Source of the DNA: an uncultured Rhodobacter sp.
GTDB taxonomy: Bacteria > Pseudomonadota > Alphaproteobacteria > Rhodobacterales > Rhodobacteraceae
DNA length: 64,000 bases
Assembly (NCBI GenBank): GCA_945952585.1
Contig: CAMFII010000002.1
Location: 496,001 to 560,000 of the forward strand
Direction: 5' to 3'
Below are positions 1-8,671 of the stretch, piece by piece. A program made the translations under genes and the position numbers. Below the pieces are notes generated by a model. It made no database searches. It saw nothing but the letters and a program-made list of their open reading frames with translations, and was not told the DNA's origin. Position 1 is the stretch's first letter. Each line of letters starts with the position of its first letter.

Positions 1-160
1 GATCGCCGGGGATTACGACTACATGCTCAAGGTCGTGGCCGAGGACATGAACGACTTCGACCGCGTCTACCAGCGGATGATCGGCAAGGTCGAGCTGGAG
101 ACGGTGACGAGCTACATCACGATGGAGGCCATCGTGAACGCCCGCGACCTGCCAGTGTAA
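1..160 (+). CDS. Lrp/AsnC family transcriptional regulator, C-terminal fragment
   Basis: Only the last 52 codons are present; the reading frame begins at base 2 and the start lies outside the window. The fragment opens with IAGDYDYMLKVVAEDM and ends with ITMEAIVNARDLPV. The G-D-Y-D-Y-hydrophobic-K pattern is typical of the RAM (ligand-binding, oligomerising) domain of Lrp/AsnC regulators, which sense amino acids and control their metabolism. The N-terminal helix-turn-helix is not visible, so the target and effector cannot be inferred. The TAA stop is immediately followed by the stop of the convergent cobT gene, with no intergenic base. Confidence 0.8.
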   Translation, partial: IAGDYDYMLKVVAEDMNDFDRVYQRMIGKVELETVTSYITMEAIVNARDLPV

Positions 161-2038
161 TCAGCGCGCCGCGATCCGTTTCATCCCCATCACCCGCGCC
201 CGCTTGCGCGGGTCGGTGTCGAACAGGCTGGCCAGCTGTTCGGTCATTGCGCCGGCCAGTTGCTCGACATCGGTGATGGTGACGGCGCGGTTGTAGTAGC
301 GGGTCACGTCATGGCCGATGCCGATGGCGATCAGTTCCACCTGCTTGCGCTTCTCGACCATGGCGATCACGTCGCGCAGGTGCTTTTCGAGGTAGTTGGC
401 CGGGTTGACCGACAGCGTCGAGTCATCGACCGGCGCGCCGTCCGAGATCACCATCAGGATGCGCCGCGCCTCGGGGCGGCGGGTCATCCGCCGATGCGCC
501 CATTCCAGCGCCTCGCCGTCGATGTTCTCCTTCAGGAGGCCTTCCTTCATCATCAGACCAAGGTTCGGCCGCACCCGCCGCCAGGGCGCGTCGGCGGATT
601 TGTAGATGATGTGGCGCAGGTCGTTGAGCCGACCGGGCTGCTGCGGGCGGCCCGAGGCGAGCCATTTCTCGCGGCTCTGCCCGCCTTTCCAGGCGCGGGT
701 CGTGAAGCCGAGGATCTCGACCTTCACGTCGCAGCGTTCCAGCGTCCGGGCCAGCACATCCGCGCAGATCGCGGCGATGGAGATCGGACGGCCGCGCATC
801 GAGCCGGAATTGTCGAGCAAGAGCGTCACGCAGGTGTCGCGGAACTCGGTGTCCTTCTCCATCTTGAACGAAAGCGGCGTCGTCGGGTTCGCCACCACGC
901 GGGCAAGGCGGCCTGCATCGAGCGTGCCTTCCTCGAGGTCGAATTCCCACGAGCGGTTCTGCTGGGCCTGCAACCGGCGCTGGAGCTTGTTGGCCAGCCG
1001 GGACACGGCGCCCTTCAGCGGTTCCAGCTGCTGGTCGAGATAGGCGCGCAGGCGCTCCAGTTCGGCGGGCTCGGCAAGGTCCTCGGCGGCGATCTCTTCG
1101 TCGAATTCGGTGGTGAAGACGGTGTAATTCGGATCGGCGTCGGAATGCGTGGCAGGGGGCGGGGGTTCCAGCGGGGCCTCGCCTTCCGGCAGTTCGGCCT
1201 CGTCGCCCTGCTCCATGTCGGCGGAATCCTCCATCGACACCTGCGCCTGGCTCTGGTCCTGCTGTTCGTCCTGGCTGCGCTCGGGGCTGGCCTCGGCATC
1301 CTCGGACTGGTCCTGCTCCTCGCCGGCGCTTTCGGGGCTGTCAGGATCCTGCTCGGCATCGTCGGCGGCATCGTCCTGATCGTCCATGTCCGGATCGTCG
1401 CCCAGCTGGTCGCCATAGCCGAGATCGGCGATCACCTTGCGCGCCATCCGGGCAAAGGCCGCCTGATCGGCCAGCACATGGTCGAGGTTTTCCAGCGTGC
1501 CGCCGGCCTGCTGCTCGATAAAGCCGCGCCACAGCTCCATGACATTGGCCGCGCCTTTCGGCAGGTCACGGCCCGTCGCGAGGTTGCGGACAAGGAACCC
1601 GGCGGCGGCGGCGAGCGGCGCATCGGCGGCCTGGGTGATCTGGGAATAGCCCTTGCGATCCGACTCCTGCCCGATCTTGGCGTCGATGTTGACGGCCGTA
1701 CCGGGCATGTAGCGGGCGCCGACCGCTTCGCAGCGGGCAGTTTCCATCGCGTCGTAGATCTCGCGCGCCATCTGACCGGTTGGCGAATAGCGCGCATCCA
1801 CGGCGTCGTCATGGAACTTGCGCCGCAGCGCGAAAGCATCCGCTGTGCCGCGCGCCAGCAGAACCTCGTCTCGGCTCATCCGGCGGCTGACCTGCGGCAG
1901 GCGCACGCCGTCCTTGGTCATGCCGGGCGGGTCGACCGAATAGGTCACCGTCAGCTCCGGATCGTCGGCCATGACCTTGGTGGCCTCGGCGAGGGCCTTC
2001 TTGAACGGATCGGCGGGGTTGTCGGCAGGCTTGGACAT
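161..2038 (-). CDS. cobT: Cobaltochelatase subunit CobT
   Basis: 625 aa, close to the length of characterised CobT. With CobS and CobN it forms the ATP-dependent cobaltochelatase that inserts Co2+ into hydrogenobyrinic acid a,c-diamide in the aerobic cobalamin pathway. Residues about 215-300 are a very acidic, Gln-rich linker, as in CobT. The C-terminal third is a von Willebrand A-type domain with the MIDAS motif DNSGSM at residues 409-414 and a later SDGAPVDD segment. The start ATG at 2038 is supported by conserved-looking N-terminal sequence [16 protein letters not shown]. cobS lies 3.9 kb downstream of the cobT stop on the same strand (transcribed toward cobT) but unrelated genes separate them; cobN is not in the window. 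Confidence 0.96.
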   Translation of the reverse strand: MSKPADNPADPFKKALAEATKVMADDPELTVTYSVDPPGMTKDGVRLPQVSRRMSRDEVLLARGTADAFALRRKFHDDAVDARYSPTGQMAREIYDAMETARCEAVGARYMPGTAVNIDAKIGQESDRKGYSQITQAADAPLAAAAGFLVRNLATGRDLPKGAANVMELWRGFIEQQAGGTLENLDHVLADQAAFARMARKVIADLGYGDQLGDDPDMDDQDDAADDAEQDPDSPESAGEEQDQSEDAEASPERSQDEQQDQSQAQVSMEDSADMEQGDEAELPEGEAPLEPPPPATHSDADPNYTVFTTEFDEEIAAEDLAEPAELERLRAYLDQQLEPLKGAVSRLANKLQRRLQAQQNRSWEFDLEEGTLDAGRLARVVANPTTPLSFKMEKDTEFRDTCVTLLLDNSGSMRGRPISIAAICADVLARTLERCDVKVEILGFTTRAWKGGQSREKWLASGRPQQPGRLNDLRHIIYKSADAPWRRVRPNLGLMMKEGLLKENIDGEALEWAHRRMTRRPEARRILMVISDGAPVDDSTLSVNPANYLEKHLRDVIAMVEKRKQVELIAIGIGHDVTRYYNRAVTITDVEQLAGAMTEQLASLFDTDPRKRARVMGMKRIAAR

Positions 2039-2138
2039 GCCCCTGTTTTCGCGCGCGCGACTGCGAAGGGCAAGGGCGATTGTCGCGCGGCGCAGCCCAC
2101 GATAGGCTCAGGCGAGACGTATTAGGCGGAGCCCGTTC

Positions 2139-2522
2139 ATGAAGAAGTTCCTCGTCGCATCGGTGACCTATGCGATCGCAAACGCGGCAGCGATCCTATT
2201 CGCTGCGATCATCCTCGGACCGGGGTTCGAGATCGGCTTCCTGGGCTTCCTGATGGCCGTCCTGATCTTTACCGCCGTTCAGGCGATCGCGCGGCCGATC
2301 CTGGAAAAGCTCGCGGCCAAGAACCTTCCGCAGATCATGGGTAGCCTGTCGCTCATCACGGTCTTTCTTGGCCTTTGGGTGACGGACATGGCGCTTGCCG
2401 CGATGTCGATCGACGGCCTGTCAAACTGGCTCGCCGCGACGCTGATCGTCTGGCTGGTGAGCCTTATCGTCGAGATTGCGTTGCCGCATATCTTCAAGTC
2501 CCTGAGCGCTCCCACGGAATAA
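2139..2522 (+). CDS. Small integral membrane protein, phage-holin-4 superfamily-like
   Basis: 127 aa with about four hydrophobic helices: residues 5-28, 33-50, 66-88 and 98-115. The pattern of a short protein with alternating Gly-rich helices and a conserved-looking ARPILEKLA segment resembles the bacterial 'phage holin family' membrane proteins of the DUF360 type, which are chromosomal and not necessarily phage-related. GGAG sits nine bases before the ATG. It is divergent from cobT across 100 bases. No phage genes are nearby, so a lysis role should not be assumed; function unknown. Confidence 0.7.
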   Translation: MKKFLVASVTYAIANAAAILFAAIILGPGFEIGFLGFLMAVLIFTAVQAIARPILEKLAAKNLPQIMGSLSLITVFLGLWVTDMALAAMSIDGLSNWLAATLIVWLVSLIVEIALPHIFKSLSAPTE

Positions 2523-2597
2523 AGAAACTTCGCTGTGCCGCAGCGCACAGCAGCCGCGCGCCGGTGCCCGTTTTCTTGTGGCTTCGGGAAGGGCAGA

Positions 2598-2617
2598 TTT
2601 GAACCGTTGAGTTCAAA
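2598..2617. promoter_or_regulatory. Inverted repeat TTTGAAC-N6-GTTCAAA upstream of FMN reductase
   Basis: Perfect 7-bp arms (2598-2604 and 2611-2617) separated by six bases, ending 30 bases before the start codon of the FMN reductase gene. Position and symmetry suggest a dimeric repressor site; no adjacent regulator gene is obvious, so the cognate protein is unknown. Confidence 0.4.
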
Positions 2618-2647
2618 CCCTCCCCCGAAGTCAAGGACGGACCCGAA

Positions 2648-3250
2648 ATGACCAAACCGCACATTGCCCTTATCATCGGTTCGACCCGCCCGACGCGGTT
2701 CGCCGACAAGCCCGCACAGTGGCTGCTGAAACAGATCGCCGCGCGTGACGACATGACCGTCGAAGTGCTCGACCTGCGCGACTACAAGCTTCCCTTTTTC
2801 GACGAGATGGCGTCGAACGCCTGGATGCCCAGCCAGAATGCCGAAGCCGTGCGCTGGCAGAAGAAACTCGCGGAATTCGACGGCTACATCTTCGTCGTCG
2901 CCGAATACAACCGCTCGATCACCGGCGCCCTGAAGAACGCCCTTGACCAGGCCTATGTCGAATGGGCGCACAAGCCGATGGGCGCGATCGCCTACGGTTC
3001 GATGGGTGGCACCTCGGCGCTGCAGCACCTGCGCGCGATTGCCGTCGAGCTGCAGATGGTTCCGGTTCGCAACGCGGCCCATATCGGCGGCGCCGACCTG
3101 TGGAAGGTTCACCCGCTGGGGTCGAATGGCGCGATCGAAGAGATCGAGGCGACGCTGGCCCCGTCGGCCAAGGCGATGCTTGATGATGTCGTCTGGTGGG
3201 CGAAGGCCACGATGGCGGCCCGCTCGGCCAGCACCGCGAAAGCCGCCTGA
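2648..3250 (+). CDS. NADPH-dependent FMN reductase family oxidoreductase
   Basis: 200 aa flavodoxin-fold protein. The N-terminus ALIIGSTRPTRFADKPAQWL carries the G-S-T-R-x-x-R phosphate-binding loop of the NADPH-dependent FMN reductase family, and VAEYNRSITGALKNALDQAY (residues about 84-103) is the conserved E-Y-N-x-S/G-x-x-G-x-L-K-N-A-x-D block. AYGSMGG at about 116-122 matches the second FMN contact. Such enzymes reduce flavins, quinones or azo compounds with NAD(P)H in the cytoplasm; the physiological substrate is not predictable. Start ATG preceded by GGAC; an inverted repeat sits just upstream. Confidence 0.9.
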   Translation: MTKPHIALIIGSTRPTRFADKPAQWLLKQIAARDDMTVEVLDLRDYKLPFFDEMASNAWMPSQNAEAVRWQKKLAEFDGYIFVVAEYNRSITGALKNALDQAYVEWAHKPMGAIAYGSMGGTSALQHLRAIAVELQMVPVRNAAHIGGADLWKVHPLGSNGAIEEIEATLAPSAKAMLDDVVWWAKATMAARSASTAKAA

Positions 3251-3263
3251 AGCGACGGCCCGC

Positions 3264-3653
3264 TCACCCGAGCAGAAGGGCCGTGCATGCCGAGATGAGT
3301 TCCTCCGACCGCCGGGCCGCAACCCCGGCGGTCGTTGCATTTCCGGAGAAGCTCGCAAGCGACAGGAGGTCCGCCTGCGCCTGCTTGGCCTCGATCCTGA
3401 GGTTCAGCGCGGTCGCAGCCTCTGCCTCAGGGGTAACGGCTGCGGCGATTTCCTGCATTGCATCCCGCTGCCGCTCGGTCTGGTCGGCGCGGGGATCCGA
3501 AATCAGCCATTGGTGTTCCATCAGCGCCGAAAGGCGCCCTGTGCAGATGGCGAACACTCGGGGCTCTGGCGTCTGGCACCAGACGGGACCGGCCTGAAGG
3601 GCAACCGTCAGGAGCAGGGGCATCGTGCAGAGGTGTTTTCGCAATCCGCACAT
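3264..3653 (-). CDS. Small secreted hypothetical protein
   Basis: 129 aa in the longest form. A hydrophobic leader (MPLLLTVALQAGPVWC, from residue 11) followed by QTPEPRVF suggests a Sec signal peptide, so the real start may be Met11 at 3623. The mature part has two cysteines flanking helical segments (CTGRLSALMEHQW near the start, EELISACTALLLG at the end), which could form a disulfide. I recognise this as a type of conserved but unnamed Rhodobacterales protein; there is no functional assignment. No strong Shine-Dalgarno precedes 3653. It is convergent with the FMN reductase gene. Confidence 0.6.
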   Translation of the reverse strand: MCGLRKHLCTMPLLLTVALQAGPVWCQTPEPRVFAICTGRLSALMEHQWLISDPRADQTERQRDAMQEIAAAVTPEAEAATALNLRIEAKQAQADLLSLASFSGNATTAGVAARRSEELISACTALLLG

Positions 3654-3717
3654 GATTGCATCATGTCGCGGTTTGTTCCGCCTGACAATCGGGCGAAATG
3701 GAAACTCTTCGGTGCCG

Positions 3718-4419
3718 TCAGGTCGTCAGGACTGCTCCGAGTGTCTGCCGCCCGCTGGCGAGGTCGGCCAGAAGCGCCACATGGACGTCAAGAGCGTCGA
3801 TCACCGGATAGCCGGGGTCCTGCCCGTCGAAGGCAAGGTTGAGGTCCGTTCCCGCCAGCACGACCGCCTCTGCGCCGAGCCGCTCGACCATCTCGCGCCC
3901 TGCGTCCAGAAACACCTGCCGCTGCGCCGTGTCGCAGGCACCGGCCACGGCGATGTCCTGGTACATCTGGCCCAGTTCCTCGATCCGGTCGTCAAGCGCA
4001 ACCGCCTCTGTCCGGGCAAGCTGCCCGTAAAGCCGTGTGCGCATCACCACGCGGGTGCCCAGAAGCCCGATCCTGCGGATGCCCGCGGCGACAAAGGCCG
4101 CGTCCAGAGGTTCGACCGCCGACACGAGCGGCAGGGAGGAAATCGCTTTGGTCTCCTCGAAACAGAAATGTCCCCCGAGCGAAGTGATCGCCGCGCAGTC
4201 GCAGCCCGCCGCCTTCAGCCGGTCGATCAGCGGCGCATATTCCCGCGCCTGCTCTTCGCGCCGGTCAGCGAGGTTGTTGCGGATCAGTACCTGGATGTCG
4301 GGCGTATGGGCGATGGTCAGCTCCAGCGGCGCGCCCAACTCCCGCATCCGGGCGACGAGACGCTGGTAATAGACGACCGTCGCCGCCGGCCCGATCCCGC
4401 CGATAAGTCCGATATGCAT
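3718..4419 (-). CDS. Aspartate/glutamate racemase-family protein lacking both catalytic cysteines
   Basis: 233 aa, normal length for PLP-independent Asp/Glu racemases (PF01177). The start MHIGLIGGIGPAATVVYYQRL is the typical G-G-x-G-P-x-A-T-x-x-Y motif. Family members use two cysteines, one in a CNTxH motif and one in LGCTE. Here the first is SLGGH (residues 80-84) and the second LAGTD (188-192), so Ser and Gly replace the cysteines. The two Cys near the first motif (C73, C75, C86) are off-register. The protein is therefore probably not a classical two-base racemase; it may be an isomerase or lyase variant or a binding protein. It is followed on the same strand, 33 bases upstream, by a LuxR-type regulator gene that may control it. 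Confidence 0.85.
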   Translation of the reverse strand: MHIGLIGGIGPAATVVYYQRLVARMRELGAPLELTIAHTPDIQVLIRNNLADRREEQAREYAPLIDRLKAAGCDCAAITSLGGHFCFEETKAISSLPLVSAVEPLDAAFVAAGIRRIGLLGTRVVMRTRLYGQLARTEAVALDDRIEELGQMYQDIAVAGACDTAQRQVFLDAGREMVERLGAEAVVLAGTDLNLAFDGQDPGYPVIDALDVHVALLADLASGRQTLGAVLTT

Positions 4420-4452
4420 GGTGATGCCTCCCCCGTTTGCGAGAGAGAGGTA

Positions 4453-5619
4453 TCACCTTTCCGTGGTGGCAATCGAGATCAGCCGGATCAACTCGCCCCG
4501 GTGGCGCGCCCCGAGCTTGGTCAGGACGGACTGGATCTGGTTGCGGACGGTGTTGCGGCTGACTTGCCGGAGTTCGGCAATCTCGTGGGTATCGAGGCCC
4601 TCGGCCAGCCACAGGGCAATCTCGGCCTCTGTCGCCGACAATCCGAAGCGGTCGCGGAGGCGCTCGGCTGGCGAGCGTTCCTTGTTGGCGTCCTCGATGA
4701 TCAGGGCGATGGCATGGGTCCGGTCGGCGTCCGGCACATAGTGGTGCGCGATCGACGGAGTAACCCCGTCGACAGAGAGGGCCCGGATGGTCAGGCGTCG
4801 TTCGTGGGCTCGAAGGGCCAACTGAAGCGGGGGCAGCCGCGAAGACGGGTCGCGACGTGCCAGCGCCGCAACCACGCCTTCAAGCCAGTGCTGGGCCGTC
4901 GCGTCGAAGAAATTGAGCCTTCCGATCGGGGAAAGGCGCAGGACCTTGTCGAACAGGGCCACCGCCCCGGCATTCGCCCAGCAGAGCAGACGCTCGGCCG
5001 TCACGATGACGATGCCGCTTTCGAGCGGGCCGCCCGGAAATTGATCGGGCTGCGCGAGCAGGCGGCGTGTGGATAGCTCGGCGATGGCTTCGTTGACCGC
5101 AAGGGCGTGGGAAAGGTGAACGTGCATCCAGTCGAACATCTGCAGCGCCGGAATTTCGAGACGGTCCCGATCCCGCCGGCGCATGTTGATGGTGGCGAAG
5201 AGCGATCGCGGGCCGGTGCCAATCGTCCTGACGCCGACCGACGAGACGCGATCCTCCTGTGGGCGCATCCAGTCCTGGTAGAATTCGGTCCGCACATACT
5301 CCTCTTCCGGAATATCGCTGAACGACTGCCGGGCCTTGCCGCGCGGCAGCGAGGGAAATATCTCCGGCCAGGGGCTGACCGAGCCGTAATGGGCGATGTA
5401 GCTTTCCAGATATCCGGGATCGAAGGCCGTTGCCGCAATCGGCATGCTCATCCGGGCCGCTTCATCGATCAGGTGGATGGCGACACCGCCGGCATCGGTG
5501 GCACGGTCGATCTCGTTGGCGACGTCCTGCCAGCGGAGGGGATCAAGGGCCGCCCGGTGGATCGTTTCGATCAGGCGACGCGACGTCTCTTCGTTCAACA
5601 TTGTACCAAACCCCACCAA
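4453..5619 (-). CDS. LuxR-family helix-turn-helix regulator with long N-terminal sensor region
   Basis: 388 aa. The C-terminus (about 320-385) is a LuxR/FixJ-type HTH: LRDRFGLSATEAEIALWLAE, then SRNTVRNQIQSVLTKLGARHRGELIRLI, containing the expected T-x-x-N-x-x-x-S-x-x-x-K-L-G register. The N-terminal about 300 residues carry no recognisable autoinducer-binding or receiver domain; they resemble the PAS-like sensor part of the COG2771 regulators common in Rhodobacterales. The first in-frame alternative starts are Met1 and Met7 (MLNEE). The gene lies directly upstream of the racemase-like gene on the same strand, so co-transcription or local control is likely. Confidence 0.87.
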   Translation of the reverse strand: MVGFGTMLNEETSRRLIETIHRAALDPLRWQDVANEIDRATDAGGVAIHLIDEAARMSMPIAATAFDPGYLESYIAHYGSVSPWPEIFPSLPRGKARQSFSDIPEEEYVRTEFYQDWMRPQEDRVSSVGVRTIGTGPRSLFATINMRRRDRDRLEIPALQMFDWMHVHLSHALAVNEAIAELSTRRLLAQPDQFPGGPLESGIVIVTAERLLCWANAGAVALFDKVLRLSPIGRLNFFDATAQHWLEGVVAALARRDPSSRLPPLQLALRAHERRLTIRALSVDGVTPSIAHHYVPDADRTHAIALIIEDANKERSPAERLRDRFGLSATEAEIALWLAEGLDTHEIAELRQVSRNTVRNQIQSVLTKLGARHRGELIRLISIATTER

Positions 5620-5922
5620 AACACGCAGGATACGCTCAGTTTACACAGATTCTTGAACGGCTGAAGCGGGATTTGGGCCTGAGGGCGAGGGCAGGCCCCA
5701 ATCCGATGAGAGAATCCGCATCCGCATAGTGCATCTGCATCATGCGCGGCGGGCCGATTGCGGGCAGAATAGCCGATGACGGTGCGGTGCGGTGGTCTAT
5801 TTCCAGTATAGCAGGTTCAGGGGCACCGTGCCGTCAACCCTTCGCGCTTTGTGCCGTCGAGACGAAAACACCGCCCGGAAGGGGCGGTGTGACGGCGGGA
5901 TCGCCGCAATGGGTCTTGGCCT
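5620..5922. other. Non-coding interval between LuxR gene start and cobS stop
   Basis: 303 bases. It must hold the promoter of the minus-strand LuxR gene and the 3' end of cobS. Visible structure: a GGGCCTG/CAGGCCC inverted repeat (5675-5681 and 5692-5698) and the cobS terminator hairpin (listed separately). I see no supported ORF or RNA gene in the rest. Confidence 0.5.
5862..5890 (-). terminator. Rho-independent terminator of cobS
   Basis: Perfect 9-bp stem ACACCGCCC/GGGCGGTGT (5868-5876 and 5882-5890) with a five-base loop. Read on the minus strand it is followed by TTTTCGTC. It lies 33-60 bases beyond the cobS stop codon in the transcription direction. Confidence 0.85.
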
Positions 5923-6897
5923 TTACCGCATCGCCATGCTGGCGGCGCTTTCTGGAAGTTCCTCGGCAAAGCAGCGCTGGTAGAACTCGGCGACCGTCTG
6001 GCGTTCGAGCTCGTCGCATTTGTTGAGGAAGGTCAGCCGGAAGGCATAGCCGATGTTGCGGAAGATCTCGGCGTTCTGGGCCCAAGTGATGACCGTCCGG
6101 GGCGACATGACCGTCGAGAGGTCGCCGTTGATGAAGGCCGTGCGGGTCAGGTCGGCCACTGTGACCATCTGGCTGATGGTCTTGCGGCCCTTCTCGGTGT
6201 TGTAATGCGGGGCCTTGGCGAGAACGATCGCCGCTTCCGCGTCATGGCTGAGGTAGTTCAGCGTGGCGACAAGGCTCCAGCGGTCCATCTGCGCCTGGTT
6301 GATCTGCTGGACGCCGTGGTAAAGCCCGGTCGTGTCGCCGAGGCCCACGGTGTTCGAGGTCGCGAACAGCCGGAAATAGGGGTTCGGCGTGATGATCTCG
6401 TTCTGGTCGAGAAGCGTCAGCTTGCCGTCATGCTCCAGCACGCGCTGGATCACGAACATCACGTCCGCACGGCCCGCATCGTACTCGTCGAAGACGATCG
6501 CGACCGGGTTGCGCAGCGCCCAGGGCAGGATGCCTTCGTGGAACTCGGTCACCTGCTTGCCGTCGCGCAGCTTGATCGCATCCTTGCCGATAAGGTCGAT
6601 CCGGCTGATGTGGCTGTCGAGGTTCACCCGGACGCAGGGCCAGTTCAGCCGCGCCGCGACCTGTTCGATATGGGTCGACTTGCCAGTGCCGTGATAGCCC
6701 TGGATCATGACGCGGCGGTTGTAGGCAAAGCCCGCCAAGATCGCGAGCGTCGTATCCGGGTCGAACTTGTAGGTCGGGTCGATTTCGGGCACCCGATCTG
6801 AACGCTCGGCGAAACCTTTCACCTTCATATCGGTGTCGATGCCGAACACGTCGCGGACAGAAATTTCCTCGGTGGGTTTCGAAGTCGGGTCGAGCAT
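5923..6897 (-). CDS. cobS: Cobaltochelatase AAA+ subunit CobS
   Basis: 324 aa, typical CobS length. AAA+ ATPase that forms the ring on which CobT assembles and powers cobalt insertion by CobN in aerobic B12 synthesis. Walker A is GYHGTGKS (residues 67-74), Walker B VFDEYD (135-140), and a sensor-1-like FATSN lies at 178-182. The N-terminal [21 protein letters not shown] is characteristic of CobS orthologues. A good terminator follows the gene. Upstream, 6898-7115, contains a short hairpin but no recognisable cobalamin riboswitch. Confidence 0.97.
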   Translation of the reverse strand: MLDPTSKPTEEISVRDVFGIDTDMKVKGFAERSDRVPEIDPTYKFDPDTTLAILAGFAYNRRVMIQGYHGTGKSTHIEQVAARLNWPCVRVNLDSHISRIDLIGKDAIKLRDGKQVTEFHEGILPWALRNPVAIVFDEYDAGRADVMFVIQRVLEHDGKLTLLDQNEIITPNPYFRLFATSNTVGLGDTTGLYHGVQQINQAQMDRWSLVATLNYLSHDAEAAIVLAKAPHYNTEKGRKTISQMVTVADLTRTAFINGDLSTVMSPRTVITWAQNAEIFRNIGYAFRLTFLNKCDELERQTVAEFYQRCFAEELPESAASMAMR

Positions 6898-6921
6898 TCA
6901 GTCCGCCATGAGCTAGCTTGA

Positions 6922-6940
6922 GCATGCCGAGCCGGCATGC
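6922..6940. promoter_or_regulatory. 8-bp inverted repeat upstream of cobS
   Basis: GCATGCCG (6922-6929), a three-base spacer, and CGGCATGC (6933-6940), about 25 bases upstream of the cobS start codon. It could be an operator or a small hairpin in the 5' leader; nothing identifies the partner. Confidence 0.3.
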
Positions 6941-7115
6941 GGGTCAACCCGTTTGATGGAGCATATCGGCGGGGGGTTCAAGGGGAAGGCGGTCGCAGGG
7001 CAAGATCGCGAGGATGTTCCCGTTTGCGTGAGCGATGAAACGCGGGGGGCAGCGGCTGCGTATGGACATAGGACCGGAGCGGCATGAGGCCGCCTCGTGG
7101 ATTGGAGTGATGGCA

Positions 7116-7583
7116 ATGCGACGGCGTTCCCTTCTTTCTCTTGGCACAGCCCTTCTGACGGCGACCGCCCTGCGGCCGGCCCATGCGAAAGAGAGTTTCG
7201 AGTTCACGCTGACCGATGCTGAATGGCAGGCGCGGCTCACGCCCGACCAGTATGCGGTGCTGCGCCAGGAGGCGACCGAACGCGCCGGGTCAAGCCCGCT
7301 CGACCATGAAAAGCGGGTTGGACTGTACCATTGCGCGGGGTGCGACCTGCCGCTGTTCTCGTCAGAGACCAAGTACGACAGCGGCACCGGTTGGCGGAGC
7401 TTCTGGCAGCCCTTGCCGGATGCCGTCGCGACGCGCGAGGACAGCGGCTGGCTCGGCCCGCGAACCGAGGTGCATTGTCGCCGCTGCGGCGGCCATCTTG
7501 GCCATGTCTTCGACGACGGGCCGCAACCGACCGGCCTGCGCTATTGCATGAACGGTGTGGCGCTGGCCTTCGTGCCCGGGTGA
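7116..7583 (+). CDS. msrB: Peptide-methionine (R)-S-oxide reductase, probably Tat-exported
   Basis: 155 aa from the ATG at 7116, chosen because GGAG (7104-7107) is eight bases upstream and the product then begins MRRRSLLSLGTALLTATALRPAHA, a twin-arginine-type signal peptide. Longer upstream in-frame sequence is unlikely to be translated. The mature part is a complete MsrB domain: zinc ligands C73/C76 and C121/C124, GHVFDDGP, and the catalytic Cys144 in RYCMNG (more often RYCVNS or RYCINS). It reduces methionine-R-sulfoxide in proteins, here presumably in the periplasm. No msrA is adjacent. Confidence 0.94.
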   Translation: MRRRSLLSLGTALLTATALRPAHAKESFEFTLTDAEWQARLTPDQYAVLRQEATERAGSSPLDHEKRVGLYHCAGCDLPLFSSETKYDSGTGWRSFWQPLPDAVATREDSGWLGPRTEVHCRRCGGHLGHVFDDGPQPTGLRYCMNGVALAFVPG

Positions 7584-7596
7584 CAGGCCGGCCATT

Positions 7597-7623
7597 GAAA
7601 AGGGGGCGCACGGCCCCCTTTTC
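7597..7623. terminator. Bidirectional terminator between msrB and sulfotransferase gene
   Basis: Arms GAAAAGGGGG (7597-7606) and CCCCCTTTTC (7614-7623) around a short loop; the T-rich arm end on each strand makes it usable by both convergent genes. Confidence 0.75.
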
Positions 7624-7648
7624 GCATTCTGCTGTCCTTCTCTTCCCC

Positions 7649-8554
<906 letters not shown>

Positions 8555-8645
8555 TTTCTGGGTCCTCCCTTTGCGGGTCAGTGGAGAATGTTCCCACTGT
8601 GCACCTCCCACGGACAGTGACATATTCCCTCAAACAGGTATGTGT

Positions 8646-8661
8646 TTTGCAGAATTGCAAA
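8646..8661. promoter_or_regulatory. LysR-type operator candidate TTTGCA-N4-TGCAAA
   Basis: Perfect 6-bp arms at 8646-8651 and 8656-8661 within the 117-base divergent interval between the sulfotransferase and LysR genes, ten bases before the LysR start. It contains the T-N11-A spacing expected of LysR regulator boxes, consistent with autoregulation and control of the divergent gene. Confidence 0.5.
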
Positions 8662-8671
8662 GGCGGCCGTG

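Noticed and set aside
260-2125. 621-codon open frame antisense to cobT
   Set aside because: It mirrors cobT codon structure, as expected in GC-rich DNA; its product is low-complexity (His/Arg/Gly/Val-rich) with no recognisable domain, while cobT is fully conserved.
2139-2522. Prophage remnant based on the holin-like protein
   Set aside because: No endolysin, structural or integrase genes and no attachment-site repeats are nearby; this family is common on chromosomes outside phages.
6898-7115. Cobalamin riboswitch upstream of cobS
   Set aside because: I looked for the conserved B12-box (GCCACTG-like) and multi-stem layout and found only a short 8-bp hairpin; nothing supports a riboswitch.
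7035-7115. Longer msrB start at 7035
   Set aside because: It would bury the twin-arginine leader inside the protein and has no ribosome binding site; 7116 has both a good GGAG and a proper signal peptide.
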